From positions 124,001 through 188,000 of the forward strand of contig JAHLKH010000012.1 of the NCBI GenBank assembly GCA_025526915.1: a DNA stretch of 64,000 bases, written 5' to 3'. Positions 11,953 to 26,100 of the stretch are shown piece by piece. The DNA is from Entophlyctis helioformis. Its lineage: Eukaryota > Chytridiomycota > Chytridiomycetes > Chytridiales > Chytriomycetaceae. Made by a program: the position numbers and the translations under genes. How positions within the stretch are numbered: the stretch's first letter is position 1; each line of letters begins with the position of its first letter. The notes beneath the pieces were generated by a model, which was not told where the DNA came from, ran no database searches, and saw only the letters and a list, made by a program, of their open reading frames with translations.

Positions 11953-14900
11953 TCAGTTGGATGCACCAAGGGCGTCCAGAACGCGGCGACGCGCTTCGGG
12001 ATCGAGCGACTCGGCCATCTCCATAAACGCAGCCAGCACAGCCGCGGGCGCCTCGTGCGCAAGCTTCTTGGCTTCGGCCATCTGGCGCCGCTCGACGAGC
12101 CCGCCAATCAGGTCGTCGATCGCCTGACGCGACGTGTGGATCCAGCGGACGACATCGACATCGCGGCCATCGTCATCGCCGGCCGTCGACATGCCCGTTG
12201 GCGACGGCGCACTGGCGCTGCCGATGCCGCGTGGTTGTGTGGGCGGTTGGATGGCGGCATGCCGGTCTTGACACCGAGCGGGCCGGCCGCAGTGCCGCTG
12301 AACGCCGCCTTGGTCTTGGACGGGCCGTACGCATCGGCAATGGAATCGTCCCACATGTACGCATCGCTCATGCGGCGGCTGGACACGCGGAACCACTGCG
12401 ACAGCTGCGCGCGCGCATCGGCAAAGGACACATCGCCGCCGAGGGCGGTGCGGATCGACTTGACGACCGACACCTCCGAGATGCGGCGGAGCAGGCGCCA
12501 GTAAAAGTAGTGTCGCGACTCGCGCCACGGCACAATGTGGCGCACCACCTTTTTGGCGAGCATGCGGCGCGGGCGGTCGTGGAGGTCGGCAAAGTGCACG
12601 GCCGCCTGCTGGTAGATGGGCAGCAGCGCCGCCTGGCGCGCGTCGAGCTGCGCCTGGAGGTCCTTGCGCTCCGCCGCCGTCGTCGCGTGTCCAGCTGGCG
12701 CTTGATGGCGCGGTACGGCTCGTCCAGCCGCTGGATGGCCGCGACGAGCTGCGGCTTGCGGAACTTGATCTCGACAATACCCTCGGGCTCGAGCACGCCG
12801 CCGCGCGCATCCTCGGACACGTACATTTCCATCATGTCCGAGTTGATGGACGGGTCGACACCACCCACGCGCCGCCGCGGAGCTCGCCAACGAGGTACAC
12901 AAACACCGGCTGCTTGTACGCCCGCAGCGCGTCCACAATGTACGCGCCAAACTTGAGAATCTCCTTGTACATGTCGCCCTGGCCGCCCGAGAACCCGCGC
13001 CAGTTGGCAAAGATGATGAGCGGCAGCTGCTCGCCATTGTTAAAGTCGCGGATCGCCTGCGCCGTCTTGTACGACGAGTTGGGGTACCACACTTGCCGGC
13101 CTCGAGCACCGTCTGCTCGACAGACGAGTCCAGCGCGGGGTCGGCCCAGATGACCTGCTCCGTCGTGCGCGTTTCAACGGCAATCACGCCGACGGGGATG
13201 CCGCCGAGACGTGCACGGCCCACCACGACGCCCTTGGCCCAGCCGGCAAGCGTCTCGGTGAACGAGTCGCGGTCAAAGAACCCGCTGGTCCAGCCCTTCT
13301 CGGGATCCTCGTGGCCAGTGAGAAGGAGCCGCGGGTCGTAGGCACCACGCGGGATCTCAATGTCAATGGCGCGGTCGATGGTGTCCGTGGGCGGGACAAC
13401 AGGAAGCGGCGCGTCGCGGTGCTTGGGCACGTACGAGAGCCACCGGAGGATCTGCTGGACACCCTCCATGTCGTTCTCGGCCACGAGATGCGACACGCCG
13501 TTGCGGTGCATGATCTGCGTGCCGCCGAGTTGCAGGTTGGACGTGTACACGTCGCGGCCGAGCACCTTGTTGAGCGCGCTGGCACCAGTGAGGATGATGG
13601 GCGTGTAGTTGACCTGGATCACGCGCTGGCCGAGACGCACAAGGTACGCGCCAATGCCTGTTGGTCGTCCATCAGCCAGCGAGCCTGTCAGCATCCGGCA
13701 GACAGAGCAGGATGATCATGCGTAGAGCCACCAGACGTACCAACAGAGCGGCAAGTGACCAGCGTCAATGTGAAAATCTCCTCGTATGCCTGCGACGTCT
13801 CGCCAGCAATCATGCCCGACCCCTGGAGGTTCTCGACGCCGAGTCCATGCGTGACACCCACAATCGTCGTGATCTTGTATCTCACCGTCGTGGTTGGTGC
13901 ACCGCCCTCGGCCGCAGCAGGAACCTGCACGACAATGCGCTCAGCCTCGACCGGCGGCGGCTGCGACTTGGAGGCACTGAGCCTCACGAGCGTCTCGTAG
14001 TCCGCCTCGTCAAGGTACAGGTAGTCAAAGCCCTTGGCCGGATCAGCAGCATCGAGCCACGAGATCTTGAACTTGCTCGAGACCTCGTCAGCGAGCCCGA
14101 TTCGCGCGCCAGAGTTGGCCGAGATGTACACGCGCGGGATGCCCTTGCGGCGTGCGTACTGCGATGCCTTGAGGAACACAAGGTCCTCGAGCGGGCCAAA
14201 GGAGCCAATGTTGTATGTGATGTCGTTGGCAATGACGATGAGCTGGCGGCCTTCGGGGTACTCGGGAGTCACGAGATCCATCTCCCACACAACCATGCCG
14301 ACGTTGTTGGATCCTGTTTAAGCATACCATCACATTGGAGCATGTTAGCGGCCAAGTCGCCAAGAGTGTGCACCGGCAGCGGCAAGAGCAAATGGATGGG
14401 CATGTGGACGTACCAGACGGACGGAACGTGGGCTCAAGCTCGTCCTGGTCATTGAGCACAAGCTCCGTGGCCGTCAGAACAGAAGACGGCGCCGAGTGTC
14501 CGTGCGCCTTGGCAAACGGCACCCAGTCTTTCTCGAGCGCACGGCGGAACAGCTCCGGAAAGTCGTACACATAGATCGTGCCCATCAGATGTGCCTTGTA
14601 CCGGCGCGGCTGGATCGCCTCTTTCGGCGCGTACGGCGACGACACGGGCTGGTTGTGAAGCGGCCCGGGCGGCGACGACAGCGACACCAGCTTGCGGATG
14701 CCCGTAACGTCAAACACCTCCTGGTACGCCTGGATCTGCATGACAAAGCCCGTGTACGACGAGATGATGAACCGCAGCGGCTGCACCGTGTCGGATCCGG
14801 GGATCTGGCGCAGGAACCGGATCTCTGCCGTGGTGATGCGCAGACGGAACAGCCGCTTGCCGTGGCGGTCGACAAACGCGCTGAGCGCCGCCTCGATCTC

Positions 14901-17900
14901 GGCAATCTCGAGCTGGAACGTGGGATGATATTGAGGAACAGGTGGTTGCAGTCGGTGTTGGGATGCGTGGCGCTGAGGAGCTCGAGCGCGTCCAGCACGT
15001 CCGTGAGGATGCGGTTGCCCTCGGACACCAGAAAGTCGAGCGTCGACACAGTCGAGAGGATGTGTCCCGGGTACATGATGGCACGGATAAAGAACCGCAC
15101 GTCCGTCGAGTTCTTCTTGCCGACACCGTGGTAGATGTGCAGACGGCGGTTGTCGACAAAGCACGGCTTGACGTCAAAGTTCTGCAGCGACTGGAACTCG
15201 AGCTGGTACGCCATCGCAGGCTCGATGTGGCGCAGGATGGCGTCTTCGGCATAGCCGTGCGAGGCAATGAATGTAAAGTACCGCGGGTTCTGGCCGTCGC
15301 GGACGACCATGAACGTGATGCGGCGCACCAGGCTGCGGTGCAGCTCGCGGGCCACGCCGTGACCACCTCGTGCAGAACGTCGTGCACCTGCTTGTCCGTC
15401 TGGTCCTCGTCAATGTCGCCAATGGCCACGTTCCAGACATCGGTGGTACCGCGGCTCTCGTCGGCAGCAAGAATGCCAAACGTGGTCAGGACGCGGGGGA
15501 ACTCGGCGCGGAGCTCGTCGACGTTGCGGAATGCACAGATGGTGCCGCGGCGAGGGCTGGAGATGGTCGACTGGTAGCTGGCAAGCGACGCGAGATCCGT
15601 GAAGCTACTCAGCGACGTGATGCGGTTGGAGTTGGACGAGAAGCTGTTGGGCTTGCTGCTGGACGACTGGCGCAGCACAAACTCCCAGGTGAACACGTTG
15701 ATGGCTGAGCCGAGGTGCTGCTTGATGGACGTGATCGAGTACGCCTGGTAAGTGTGCAGGACGTACGTGTAGAGCGCAGTGGCACGGACAGCCTCATCGT
15801 TGTCGTAGAAGAAGCCGGGCAGAATGTCCAGGATAGACTGCTTGGCCATGATGAGCTGCGAGAGTGCCGAGTAGTCAAACTGTTGTGTGCACATCGGCAT
15901 TCGCAGCGCCATCCTTGCGGCCAGAACGAGCACGAGTCGGAATGATGGCGTTGCGCAGCTGGGCGAGAATGCCTGCACGACGCTCCTGTGCGCTGGGCAG
16001 CTGGTAGAAGATGAGCAGCTCGCGTGCCTTGAGCGACACCTTGGCAGTCGCGCGGCCCTTGAAGTCGGCAATCTTCTCGACAAGCGGCATGAACAGCTCC
16101 TTGGCGTCACCCGTCTCGTTGCGGATGAGGTGCAGGAGAGCAAGCACGACGTCACCACGCGTGCTGTCCTTGGATGATGCGAGTGCCAGACCAAGCACAG
16201 GCTCGAGATCCGACTTGTGCTTCTCGCGCAACTCAAGGAGCACAGACTCGTAGCGCGCTTCGTTGAACACGCTCTCGACGGCAATGTAGCGCTGGAGCAG
16301 CTGGACGATCACGGCGTGCTTGTGCTGCACGAGACCCTGCGAGTAGCTGCTGATGGCTGCACGGACGGGGCCGATTGTCTCGTCAAAGCGGATGCGCTCC
16401 TCGAGCGGCAGAGTGTCGTAAGCGGCATCAATGTCGGCCAGCAGCTCGGCAGACGGGAACGTGTTTCCAGACTCCTTGACACGGTGGGCCTCGAGCGCGT
16501 CGTGCAGCTTGGCTTCGAGCTTGGCAGGGATGCGGCCAACGAGCGAGGCAAGAACCTGCGAGACCTCGAGGTACGGCAGCTCCTTGACAGCAAGCAGGTC
16601 GTTCAGAGTCTTGACAAGCGAGATGATGTCCTCCTCGCACTGGTAGCCGTCCAGAATAGCCTCGATCTTGGAGTGCACCATCTGGAACTGCTGGTGTGCC
16701 TTGTCGCCAACCACCTGGGCCGGACTGAACGGCAGCGTTAGTGAAACGGCTCATCATCGGTGCTTTGGGCACTGCATGCACAACACAACATACCCAAACT
16801 TGGGAAGAATGCCGTCAAAGATGGTGGCGCGCTGGACACGCGATGGATCGTCGAGCGTCAGAGTGCCGATGATGTCGCCAGCAGCCAGGACACTGCCGGC
16901 AGGCTTGTCAAACTTGACAATGCCGCTCTCAGAGGCCAGCAGGGGCATGTACATCTTCATGACCTCAATCTCTGCAAACGCATCGCCGCTCTTGAGGCGA
17001 TGGCCGTCGGGCACAAGGAAGCGGACCAGCTTGCCTGGCGACGGCGATCGCAGCTTGGTCGGGTCGTTTTCCTTCTCGAGCAGACACGTTTTGCCGTCGA
17101 CGACGAGCTGGGTCGCCTGCGCCTCGTCCTTGGCGTACACAATGTGACTGTGGCCGTCAATCAGAATGAGCAGGCCACCGTCAGCGAGCGGCTTGGCATG
17201 GGCAGCAACCGACGTCTTGTTCAGGGAAACAAGGTACTGCTCGGGGCCGACCAGCGAGACCGTCATGTTGAACTGGACATTGGCAATGTTGAACTGCACG
17301 AGCGTGAGCGTCTTGAGCAGGTTGTGCGACGGCGTCTGGCCCTTTTCGAGCGCGTGGCGGAACTCGAGACGGCTCTTGGAGAAGGTGTCTTGAGCGCGGA
17401 CAATGGCACCCGATATGGCGGCAAGGATCGTGTCGGGACGCTCAATCTCGACGCGCTTGGCAATGAGAGCGTCGAGCCACTGGGTGGTGAACGAGTTGCT
17501 GACAAACACCTCGGTCTCGAGCAGCTTGACGAGATACTCGACGGTCGTGCGGAAATCGCCGCGGATGGAGATCTCCTTGAGGGCGATGATCAGGTTCTTG
17601 CGGGCATCTTCGCGCGTCTCGCCGTACGAAAAGATGTGGCCAAACTGCGAGTCGGCGTACTCGTGCACACCGCCTGACGCGTTGACGGAAAAGTATCCCC
17701 AGACGTTGCTGTTGCTGCGGAAGTTGAGCTCGAGGACCTTGCCCGAGTTGGGCTTGAATCCAGAGTCGGGGTTCTCGGCCGTGATGCGCGTGGCAATGAC
17801 GTGACCGCGCGGCGATGGCTTGCGCTGGATCTGGAGCGACGAGGGCGACGCAAAGTCAAAGTCGATGTCGGACGTGCCGTTTGGCGTGAGGCCGTACAGG

Positions 17901-19051
17901 ATGCGGATGTCGCGGATGCCACTCAGCGGGATGCCCATGGCGATCTGTAGCTGTGCGGCAGGGATGTTGACACCCGAGACCATCTCGGTGGTGGGGTGCT
18001 CGACCTGGAGACGCGGGTTGAGCTCGAGGAAGTAGTACTTTTGCGATGCGGGCTCGTAGAGGTACTCGACGGTGCCAGCGCTGACATAGCCGACGAGCTT
18101 GGCCAGACGCACGGCGGCCTTTTCCATTTGGTCGAGGATCTCTGGCGGAGCGACCGAGATGGGCGCCTCTTCAATGATCTTTTGGTGGCGACGCTGGACC
18201 GAGCAGTCGCGGCCAAAGAGGGCAATGGCGTTGCCGTATGCGTCGGCCAGCAGCTGCACCTCGAGATGGCGCGAGTTGCGCACGACGCGCATGATGAACA
18301 CGGGCGAGCCCGGCACCTCGCGCTGCACCTGGACGAACGCGGACGGGAACGAGGCTTCGTCGTCGACAAGACGGATGCCCTTGCCGCCGCCGCCCTCGGA
18401 GGCCTTGATCATGACAGGGAAGCCGATGCGGCGGGCGTGCGACAGGCCCTGATCGGCATCGTGGGTCGTCGCGGCATTGTACAGATCCTGCGGAACGGTG
18501 GCACAGCCCGTGGCCGATGCGGACGTATCAATGGTGACACCGCTGCCGGACCAGTCTACACAGGGCACGAGGGCCGACTGGGCAACAATGGTGGAGGCGA
18601 TCTTGTCGCCGAGTGATCGCATGGCGGAGGCGGGCGGGCCGATGAAGACGACGCCGTGCGGCAGACGCTCCATGAGCAGCGGGTTCTCCGAGGCAAAGCC
18701 CCAGCCGACCCACACGGCGTGGACCTTTGTGCGCTCGGCGATGTCGACGATGAGATCGACGTTGGAGTAGTTGTGGTTCGCGGTGCCGCCGGGCACCTCG
18801 ACGTAGTGGTCGGCCATGCGGATGTACTCGGCATTCATGCGCAGGTCCTCGGGCGTGCACATGGCGGTGAACTCGATGGTGCGCTCGTTGCCAAAGGTCT
18901 CGTAGGCCCACTTGCGGATGGAGCGGATGGCCTTGACGGCGGCCATGCCGTTGTTGGCAATGAGCACCTTGGTGATGGCCGTGTGGCCGCCCGCGAGGCG
19001 CACAAACTCCTTGACGGCCACGGTCGCGGCGGTCTCGTCGCTCAGCGGCAT
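11953..19051 (-). CDS. ACC1: Acetyl-CoA carboxylase, multifunctional eukaryotic type
   Basis: Makes malonyl-CoA from acetyl-CoA, bicarbonate and ATP, the first committed step of cytosolic fatty-acid synthesis. Four exons: 19051-16794, 16724-14414, 14313-13741 and 13657-11953, about 2,280 residues as in yeast. Order of parts: biotin carboxylase (starts [23 protein letters not shown]-grasp glycine loop [26 protein letters not shown]), biotin carrier with the lysine in EVMKM near residue 700, central regulatory region, and carboxyltransferase ([56 protein letters not shown]). The start is the ATG directly before the conserved N-terminus, with no mitochondrial presequence, so it is probably cytosolic. 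The frame changes near 15,920, 15,350, 14,940, 13,085, 12,855, 12,690 and 12,230. At 13,085 and 12,855 one missing G would explain the break. The gene converges on ATR, with 93 bases between stops. Confidence 0.96.
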
Positions 19052-19332
19052 GTCTGCAGCGAGCGTGTCGTGTCGAGTCGAGTCGTGTGTGTGTGTTTGT
19101 GATGGCGAGCGCCGTGCAAGCGTTGTTGTGCAAGTTGCGAGCGTTGTTGTTGTGCAAGTTGTGTAAGTTGCGAGCGTCGATGGGCAGCAGCAGCAGCAGG
19201 CGGCTCGGAGAAGATGCGCGGAGAAGATGCGCGGAGCTTGCGGTTTAACCGCCCCGCTTGCCCGCCCCGCTTGCCCCCGCACGGCCCCGTACGGCCTGCA
19301 GCGGATCCGTCGCGTGACCAGCAAGCCGACGG

Positions 19333-19376
19333 CCAGCTGATGGCAGCCAGCTGATGGCAGCCAGCTGATGGCAGCC
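19333..19376. repeat. Three tandem copies of a 14-base unit
   Basis: The unit ccagctgatggcag is repeated three times without a mismatch, about 280 bases upstream of the ACC1 start. Each unit contains cagctg, an E-box-type palindrome, so a regulatory role is possible but untested. Confidence 0.8.
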
Positions 19377-20132
19377 AACAAAAGACTCGCACGGCAAAGA
19401 CGGCACGGCACGGCAGGCGGGCGGCACGCTGCTGCCCAGCTGACGGGCAGCCACGTCGCACAAACGGCGGCCCGTGATCACGCTACGGGCATTGGGCATT
19501 GGGCAATGGACAGCGGGCGATGGGCGCTGATGCGGGCGGCAGGCGTGGGGAGGGGCTGCGAGGGACGGGGCTGCAAGGGACGGGGGCGTGGCAGGCAGGG
19601 CGGGCAACCACACACATCACGGCACGTACCGTGCGCTGTACGGACGCTGATCGCGGCGTCGCTGGGAGCCACCGCGGCGTCAATGGGAGCCACCGCAGAG
19701 GGCGTGGCAGTTGCAGCAGCAGCAGTAGCACGGCGGCTGGTGGCGGCCGTCTTGGCGGGCTTGAGCGGCTTGAGCGGCCGAGGTGTCGGATGTCATTCTG
19801 GTCGTGGCTGGCTGGCTGGTTGTCTGGCTATCTGGCTGGTGCACTCGAGGGATGCTGTGGGGATGCTTACTGCTGCTGGATGCTGTGCGATGGGTGTTTA
19901 AGGATACGATGCGATGCTGGCGAATGAATGGCAGCAGATGCCGGGCGATGCGTTGGATTTATACTCGCGGTGGCTGCGATGGCCCAAGATAAGCCGATAC
20001 GCCGCCCGGCATCGATTCATGCAGCCGGCTGTCAAGAGAGAGCCTCCTCAAAACTCAAACGTGCCGGTGGCCGATCTTGTCGTGCTCGTATGTTGGCAGC
20101 TTATTTCAGCGCACTTTGTTCTGTTGCCTATA

Positions 20133-20180
20133 ATCCCGCAATCCTGCAATCCCACAATCCCGCAATCCCGCAATCCCGCA
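20133..20180. repeat. Six tandem 8-base units just before a start codon
   Basis: Units of atcccgca, two of them with one change (atcctgca, atcccaca), end five bases before the ATG at 20,185. They would lie in the 5' leader of the downstream gene. Confidence 0.75.
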
Positions 20181-20184
20181 CAGC

Positions 20185-23100
20185 ATGGCGGCCGCATTCT
20201 CGTTCCAGCGGCATAGCGAGCAGCTGCACGATCAGCTGGCAGAGTCCCGCCAAACGTCCGTCAGGCTCACCAAGCAACTGCAAGAGTGGCATGCAAGTGT
20301 CTTGCTGGTCACATCCCCCCATCTGCGATCCCAGCTGTGTCCGCACAGCCAACAGCAGTCCGCCGTCTCGCTGTCTGGCTGCTGCACACACTGCCATCGT
20401 GCAATCTCGATCGTGGCTGCGCAGCATCTGGACACACGGATCTTGGTCTGCAAGCCAGCCGTGTGTGCAGCAGCAGGTGGCCTGCATAGCGCTGCATTCG
20501 GACGTGGCTGCGCACAATCCGCATCCAGACTGTCGTGGCGGTCCAATGCCCACAGCCGCCCCATGCCGTATCTCGGCAAGTTGATGCGCAACTGACACTT
20601 TCTGGCCCCTGGAATTCGCATACCGCCCGGAAACCAACCATCCGGGCCGCGGACAATGACGACAACAGAAAAAGTACTTTGATGTGCGCCATGACATGAG
20701 CCAGCTTGTCCACGAGCACGACTCTGCGATGCAGTCGGCCCGTCTGCGCGACATGGAGCTGCAGCAGATCATCACCCATCTGGAGCTCCAGAACACGCAA
20801 CTCGAGTACGATAAGAGGTAACGCTGCTCTGTGGCCGTGGTCTCTCTTGTCTAACTCTCACGCTTCCTCCCCGCTCGATATCTCATCTGTCGGCTCGGCT
20901 CGGCACGGGCCGGATGGAATGCATTCATGGCTTCTCAGGGTCGTCAGCGCGTCGCTGCACGACCTCGAGGCCAAGTACAATCGGCTCCTGGAAGAAAAGG
21001 CGCTGTGGCAGCACGACAACGAGATCCGATGGCAGCTCGAAGAACACAACCAGCGGCTCAAGGACGAAGTGTCTGGTAAGTGCTGGCTCGACGTCCTCTG
21101 AAGAAGAAGAGGAAGAAGGGGAACTGACTGAAATGGCATTCTGCAGAGGCCAATGTGGAGATATACGCGCTGCGATCCAAGATGATCAAGATGGAACTTC
21201 GACTCAAAGAAGTCGAGAGTATCCATCTTCGCACAGAACTCACGGGTATGTGCTCGCCGAGCGACTTGGCTTTGTCTGGTTACAAAGCTGACTGCTAGCC
21301 TGCTGCTGCGTCGAATCTGTTCGTCGGTCGGTCGGCTGGCTCCTCTTTACGAGTAAAGGTGCGCAGCGGGATTTCGAGACACGGTCCCATCGCCTCAAGA
21401 CGCTCCAGGCGACTCTAAATCCTCCGCAGCCCCAGCAGCAGCAGCCGCCATCTCTGCCCCAACAAACTCTGCAGTCTCAGTCTCAAGCACTGCAATCCGC
21501 CAACCACGAATCTCAGCAGACGACCACGGCCGTCACTGCATCGACTTTTTCGGCGACAGACGCAGCAGCAGGAGCAGCAACAGGAGGAGGAGAAACGGCA
21601 GAAGCCAGTATGCCACGGCCGCCGCCGGCGAGCAGTGCCACATCGAATGTCGCTGGCGGAAACGCGATTAGCAGCGATGCTCCTCGCCGGCCGACCTCCA
21701 ACGATCATCGCGCGTTGGAGACGGATGGCTTGGGTATTTCGAGCGCTTCCCACGAGCAGGGTGTGACGATGGCTGAGAGCTTCTCGCATACCCATCACCA
21801 GCACGTGGAGCACCACCAGCCGCGCCAATCGCATCAGTCAGTATACCAGTCGGAGCAGCAGCATCGGCAGCAGAATCTGCAGCACTCTGTTCGGATTCAA
21901 ACGTCTGCGTCACATTCGTCCATGCGCCAGACCAGATCGCAAACACAGAATGCCTCTGATGCTGCAGAAAGCACATCGGCCACGCGGCCCAGATCGGCAT
22001 CGCCTTCCCGGACAGCTGCCTCCCATACCCAGCAAAGAAATGCGTCCATGACGTCGGTGATCAAGCCAACGACGGCCGTTTCTCCTGTTGTGTTGACTCG
22101 ATCTGCATCCCCGGAACATCGCCGTATGTCTGCCCAATCCACTGCAGCGCAGCCAACATCGTCTATGCAGTCGGTTGCACGGACAAGAACAGCATCAGCA
22201 TCGTCGCCGACAATCACGCAGCCACCGTTTCGGACAAAAAAGACGGCTGGATCACCTCAATCCGCATCGCTGTTTCTGGGCTCAACATCTGCAACGACCA
22301 CACACGAGACGTCGCGACGCCGTACAAGCTCGTCGACAATCAAGTCGTCTGCTGTGTCAGCCGCGCCAGCTCCAAAGCCAGCATCAGCAGCATCTGTTTT
22401 TCACGCACCAGCTGGAACACAGCGATCTGCCTCGCCAACTCATCAGCCGCCACAGCAAGCGGCAGCCCAGCCTGCGTGGGTAGAGCCTGCACCGCAGCGC
22501 GCTAAGCCGCCCTCCATGACACCGTACCAACAGCAGCAGCACCAGCACCAGCACCAGCACCAAATGCAGCAGCAGCAATTGCAGCAGCGACGCAGCTTGT
22601 CCCAGAGTCCAACGCGATCTGCTCATCAACATCAGCATCAACATCAACCTGCGTCTGCTGCTCCACCTTCCACTGCCGCCACAAACAGATATGCACGACT
22701 ACCGCCACCGCCACCGCCACCGTCGACTCATGGGCCAGCCAACCCCGTCCTGTCGCGGCCGACACGGCCACCACCGCCACCGCCTGTCCAGTCCAGCAAT
22801 CACCATGTGTACAGCCACAGCCAAAAGACGTCATCCTCGGCATACCGACAGACGTCATGGTCAGCATCTCTGAGCGACGGCTCCATGGACGACAGCGATC
22901 CTGCATTCGACAGCGCTGCCATGCAACAAACCGCGTACTCGAATCGCTCGTCAAACAGTGCGCGACCCAGCACAGCGCCCATGCACCGAGCACCCGAGCC
23001 GTATCCAGATCAGGTGCCGGCACCAGCACCAGCACCAGCACCCGTGCGGCCGTCTGATGCTGAGCGGCCCAGGTACCTGGGCGGAGCAACGCATTTCACA

Positions 23101-26100
23101 ACGGACAACTCCAAAGACGCGTCCATCTCTCTGGATGATATCCCGGCATCCGTCGCAAGCCAAGCAGTACGGCTGGTGCACGACGAATCGCAGTTGTCGC
23201 TGCTGTCGGTCAGCGAGTATGATCCTGGGAGACCCATTGCCACTGGCCGGTCGTCGCCTGCGCCGCAGATGGCGATGGGCAAATCCACCGACACGATCGT
23301 GAGGTCGCACGCCGAGCTGCCTCCATTGCCAGTGAAGGCAGATGCGGTTGCTGGTGCAGACAAGACGGGCGGTAGTGGATTCCTGGGCGAGAAGGATGGG
23401 GGCAGTGCCGTTGGACACACACAGGACAGGTTTGCGACCATCAGCCAAAGCTCGGTCGACGTGCGGAATCGGGTGATTGAGATGGAGTCCAAGTCGGTCC
23501 AGCAGACAGTGCAGCAGCAGCAGCAGCAGCAGCAGAAGCGGCCCAATACGTCGCTGATGGACACAGCCACCGACACCGTCACATCGGCATCTCAATCCCA
23601 GCACAGCATACGCGGCAGTGAAGCGGTATCCCCACAGAACGCGCCATTCGCTGGGGCATGGGGACCGCCAGCCAAGCCACGCCAACCGAGTGTACAGCTC
23701 TCACGACCGTTCTTTGCAGGTGCAGTTGTCGGTGCGCAGGCGCACTCGCAGCAACAGCACTCGACCCGCCACGACTCGTTCGACCATTCATCGTCCACGC
23801 CATTATCCTCGAGATCGTTTTCGCCTCTCCCTTCCGCTCTCCCGTCGCAACAGTCGCTGGGGCACCAACCATCGCAGCCTGCTCAGCCTGTCCAACCGCA
23901 TACGTCTCTGACGGGAGCAATAGTCGCTGCAGCGTCGCCGTCGGTGGGGATGAGCGGCGATGGAGTGCGGACGAGCGCCATCACAGACGCCAAAGGATAC
24001 GCGAGCCCCGCCATCCAGGCACTGAGTGCACTGGTTCGCAAGCGGCTGCTTGCTGAACGCGTGTACCCGTCGTTCCTGCCTCTGCCGGTCCACAACACTG
24101 CGGCGTTGCTCGCCGACGTCGAGATGACCATCTACCGTGCCGAGGTAAGCTCACATCTGGTTTTCACCAAATGCTGTAGAGAACCAGAAGAAGCAGCAGC
24201 AGCAGCTACTGACAGGGACGTTGCAGTTGTTTTTGGACCGGCTGGACGCGTTTGTGCTGGGCATCCCGTTCGACGAGGTTGAGCCGTCGGAAGAGCAGCA
24301 GCTGCAGCTACGGCGGGCATTGAGCCGGATCACAGAGAGCCCGGCAGCAAGCCGTGCTTCGCAGCGGGCATCCGTGTCTCATTCGCGTGCATCGTCTGCG
24401 CGGTCAGTGTCGGACGACAGCCAAGCGTCTCGGTCGTCCGTTTGGTCTCATTCCGCGCGCGGACACTCGCGAAGATCAGCAGACTCGCGGTCAAGATCGC
24501 GATCATCGTCGATCAGCGAAAACGCCGAGTTGGATCGCAAGCCATATTCGCAGCATCCGTCGACGCACGGCAATATGTCTGGACACGAGTCCAATGGCGC
24601 TGGAGACTTGGCACGGGATGCGTCTGCAGAGCCAGAATCGATACCGCATGGCTACGCGGGCGGCGGCAGCAGCACAGACGCGATGGCAAAGGGCGGATAC
24701 AATATGGCGAGCCAGTCGCTGGAGTAGCCAGAGTGCCACGGCCAGCCACGCGCGCCTGCATCCATCGACGACCGCGTCCACTCGCCACGCCTCATCATCG
24801 CACATGTCGGTGCAGCCATCCGGGCCGACGTCTGCTCCAACCACGCATACCAACTCACATGCCTACATGGCGGATACCAGCGCCGATACGAGACAGCACG
24901 AGCGAAGCAGGGCTCAGCCACCAGAGCAGCGGGGGAGCGTATCGCAAGAGCGGCGCGGGAGCTTGTCGCCAGAACGCGGTCGGTTCCGCACAGGCAGCAG
25001 TCAGGCTCTCTACGTCACCACGCGGACGGCATCAAGACGCTCAAGCGTGTCGCCAGCCCGGCCCATGAACACCGATACCCTCTCCCGATCCACGCCATCG
25101 CCCACTCGCGCCAGACCGTTCTCGTTCCAGTCGCAGCAATCGCCGTCGCGGCCATCCACGCCAGGCGTGACTCAAGACACCGAGTCGTTCCGAGGACGGC
25201 GGCTGTCCAGGTCGCGCGTTGGTCTGGCGCACGAGCAGACAGATACCATGCAAGGACGGTCAGAGTACGAGGCATCGTACTGCGACAAGAGCCCAACGCG
25301 GGTGAGGATGGCAAGCCTCGGGCAGGTGTCGCCCGTGCGGGATCTCAGCGACATGCAGCGAGTGTCGTGGTACCCGCGGTCGGCTGGTGGCGAAATCATG
25401 GTGCCGTCGGACCCCAATGGCCGCAACCCGCTCAACTTGGGATCGCCGATGCCCCACAGCGGTCACGCAAACGGTCCGAGCGGATCCAGAGGCCGCCGTG
25501 CGAGCGATGCGCCAGTGTCCAGTCGCAAGGCATGGCAAGATGCTGAGGATCTACAAGCCGAGTCACATGGCCAGGCACGCTACGACCAGAAGCAGCAGGA
25601 ACAGCAGCAGCAGCAGCATCAAGAACGGCAACACCGCGCGGCAGTGCTCGACCGCAACGTCGACCATGTGCAAGAGGCGTTTAATGCTGGCTACGTGCAA
25701 GCCGATCACGAGCCGCGAGCCAGCCAGTTGCAAGTCGCTCATGACGCGGCTGCCCAAGACGCAAGGCGGCCAGACGTGCCGCAGCGATCGTTTGCCGCAT
25801 GGGAGGCGACGCCAGTTGGTGGCGCGAACCGGCGACTTCAGCAGGCAGGAGCGTCCACGGCGCTCGGCGCGTCCTTTCCGTCGCCGCTACCGTGGTGGGA
25901 CCGGCCCCAGCCCTCGCAGCAGACATACCGTCGCGGTGCACGTCGCGGCCCGCAGCAGTACGGCGACTCGGACGACTCGGCCGCCGTTCAAGACGCGATC
26001 TGCGCAACCGAGATGTCGCAGTCCAATGTGGTCATCCGGTCAGCGACCAGCGGTGCCGGCGACGGATCGTTTGTGCGGTCGTCGGTGCATGTAGCTGCTG

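Larger units (their letters stand above)
19052..20184. other. Spacer upstream of ACC1 and of the 20.2-kb gene; no gene seen
   Basis: About 1.1 kb between two divergent starts, with only unconvincing reading frames. It holds GT-rich sequence next to the ACC1 start (about 19,070-19,165), two small tandem repeats listed separately, and an AT-richer stretch with a TTTATA at about 19,958. Presumably it carries the promoters of both neighbours. Confidence 0.5.

Noticed and set aside
13661..14455. 264-codon plus-strand frame
   Set aside because: Antisense to the carboxyltransferase part of ACC1 and across one of its introns; no recognisable protein features.
15895..15945. Short intron in ACC1 to explain the frame change
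   Set aside because: Every GT in the candidate interval is in the wrong phase for the CAG acceptor before FDYSALSQ; a one-base indel fits better.
20185..20595. Stand-alone 136-residue gene starting at 20,185
   Set aside because: Coiled-coil character stops near codon 37 and resumes in a new exon at 20,669, so the rest of this frame is more likely intron.
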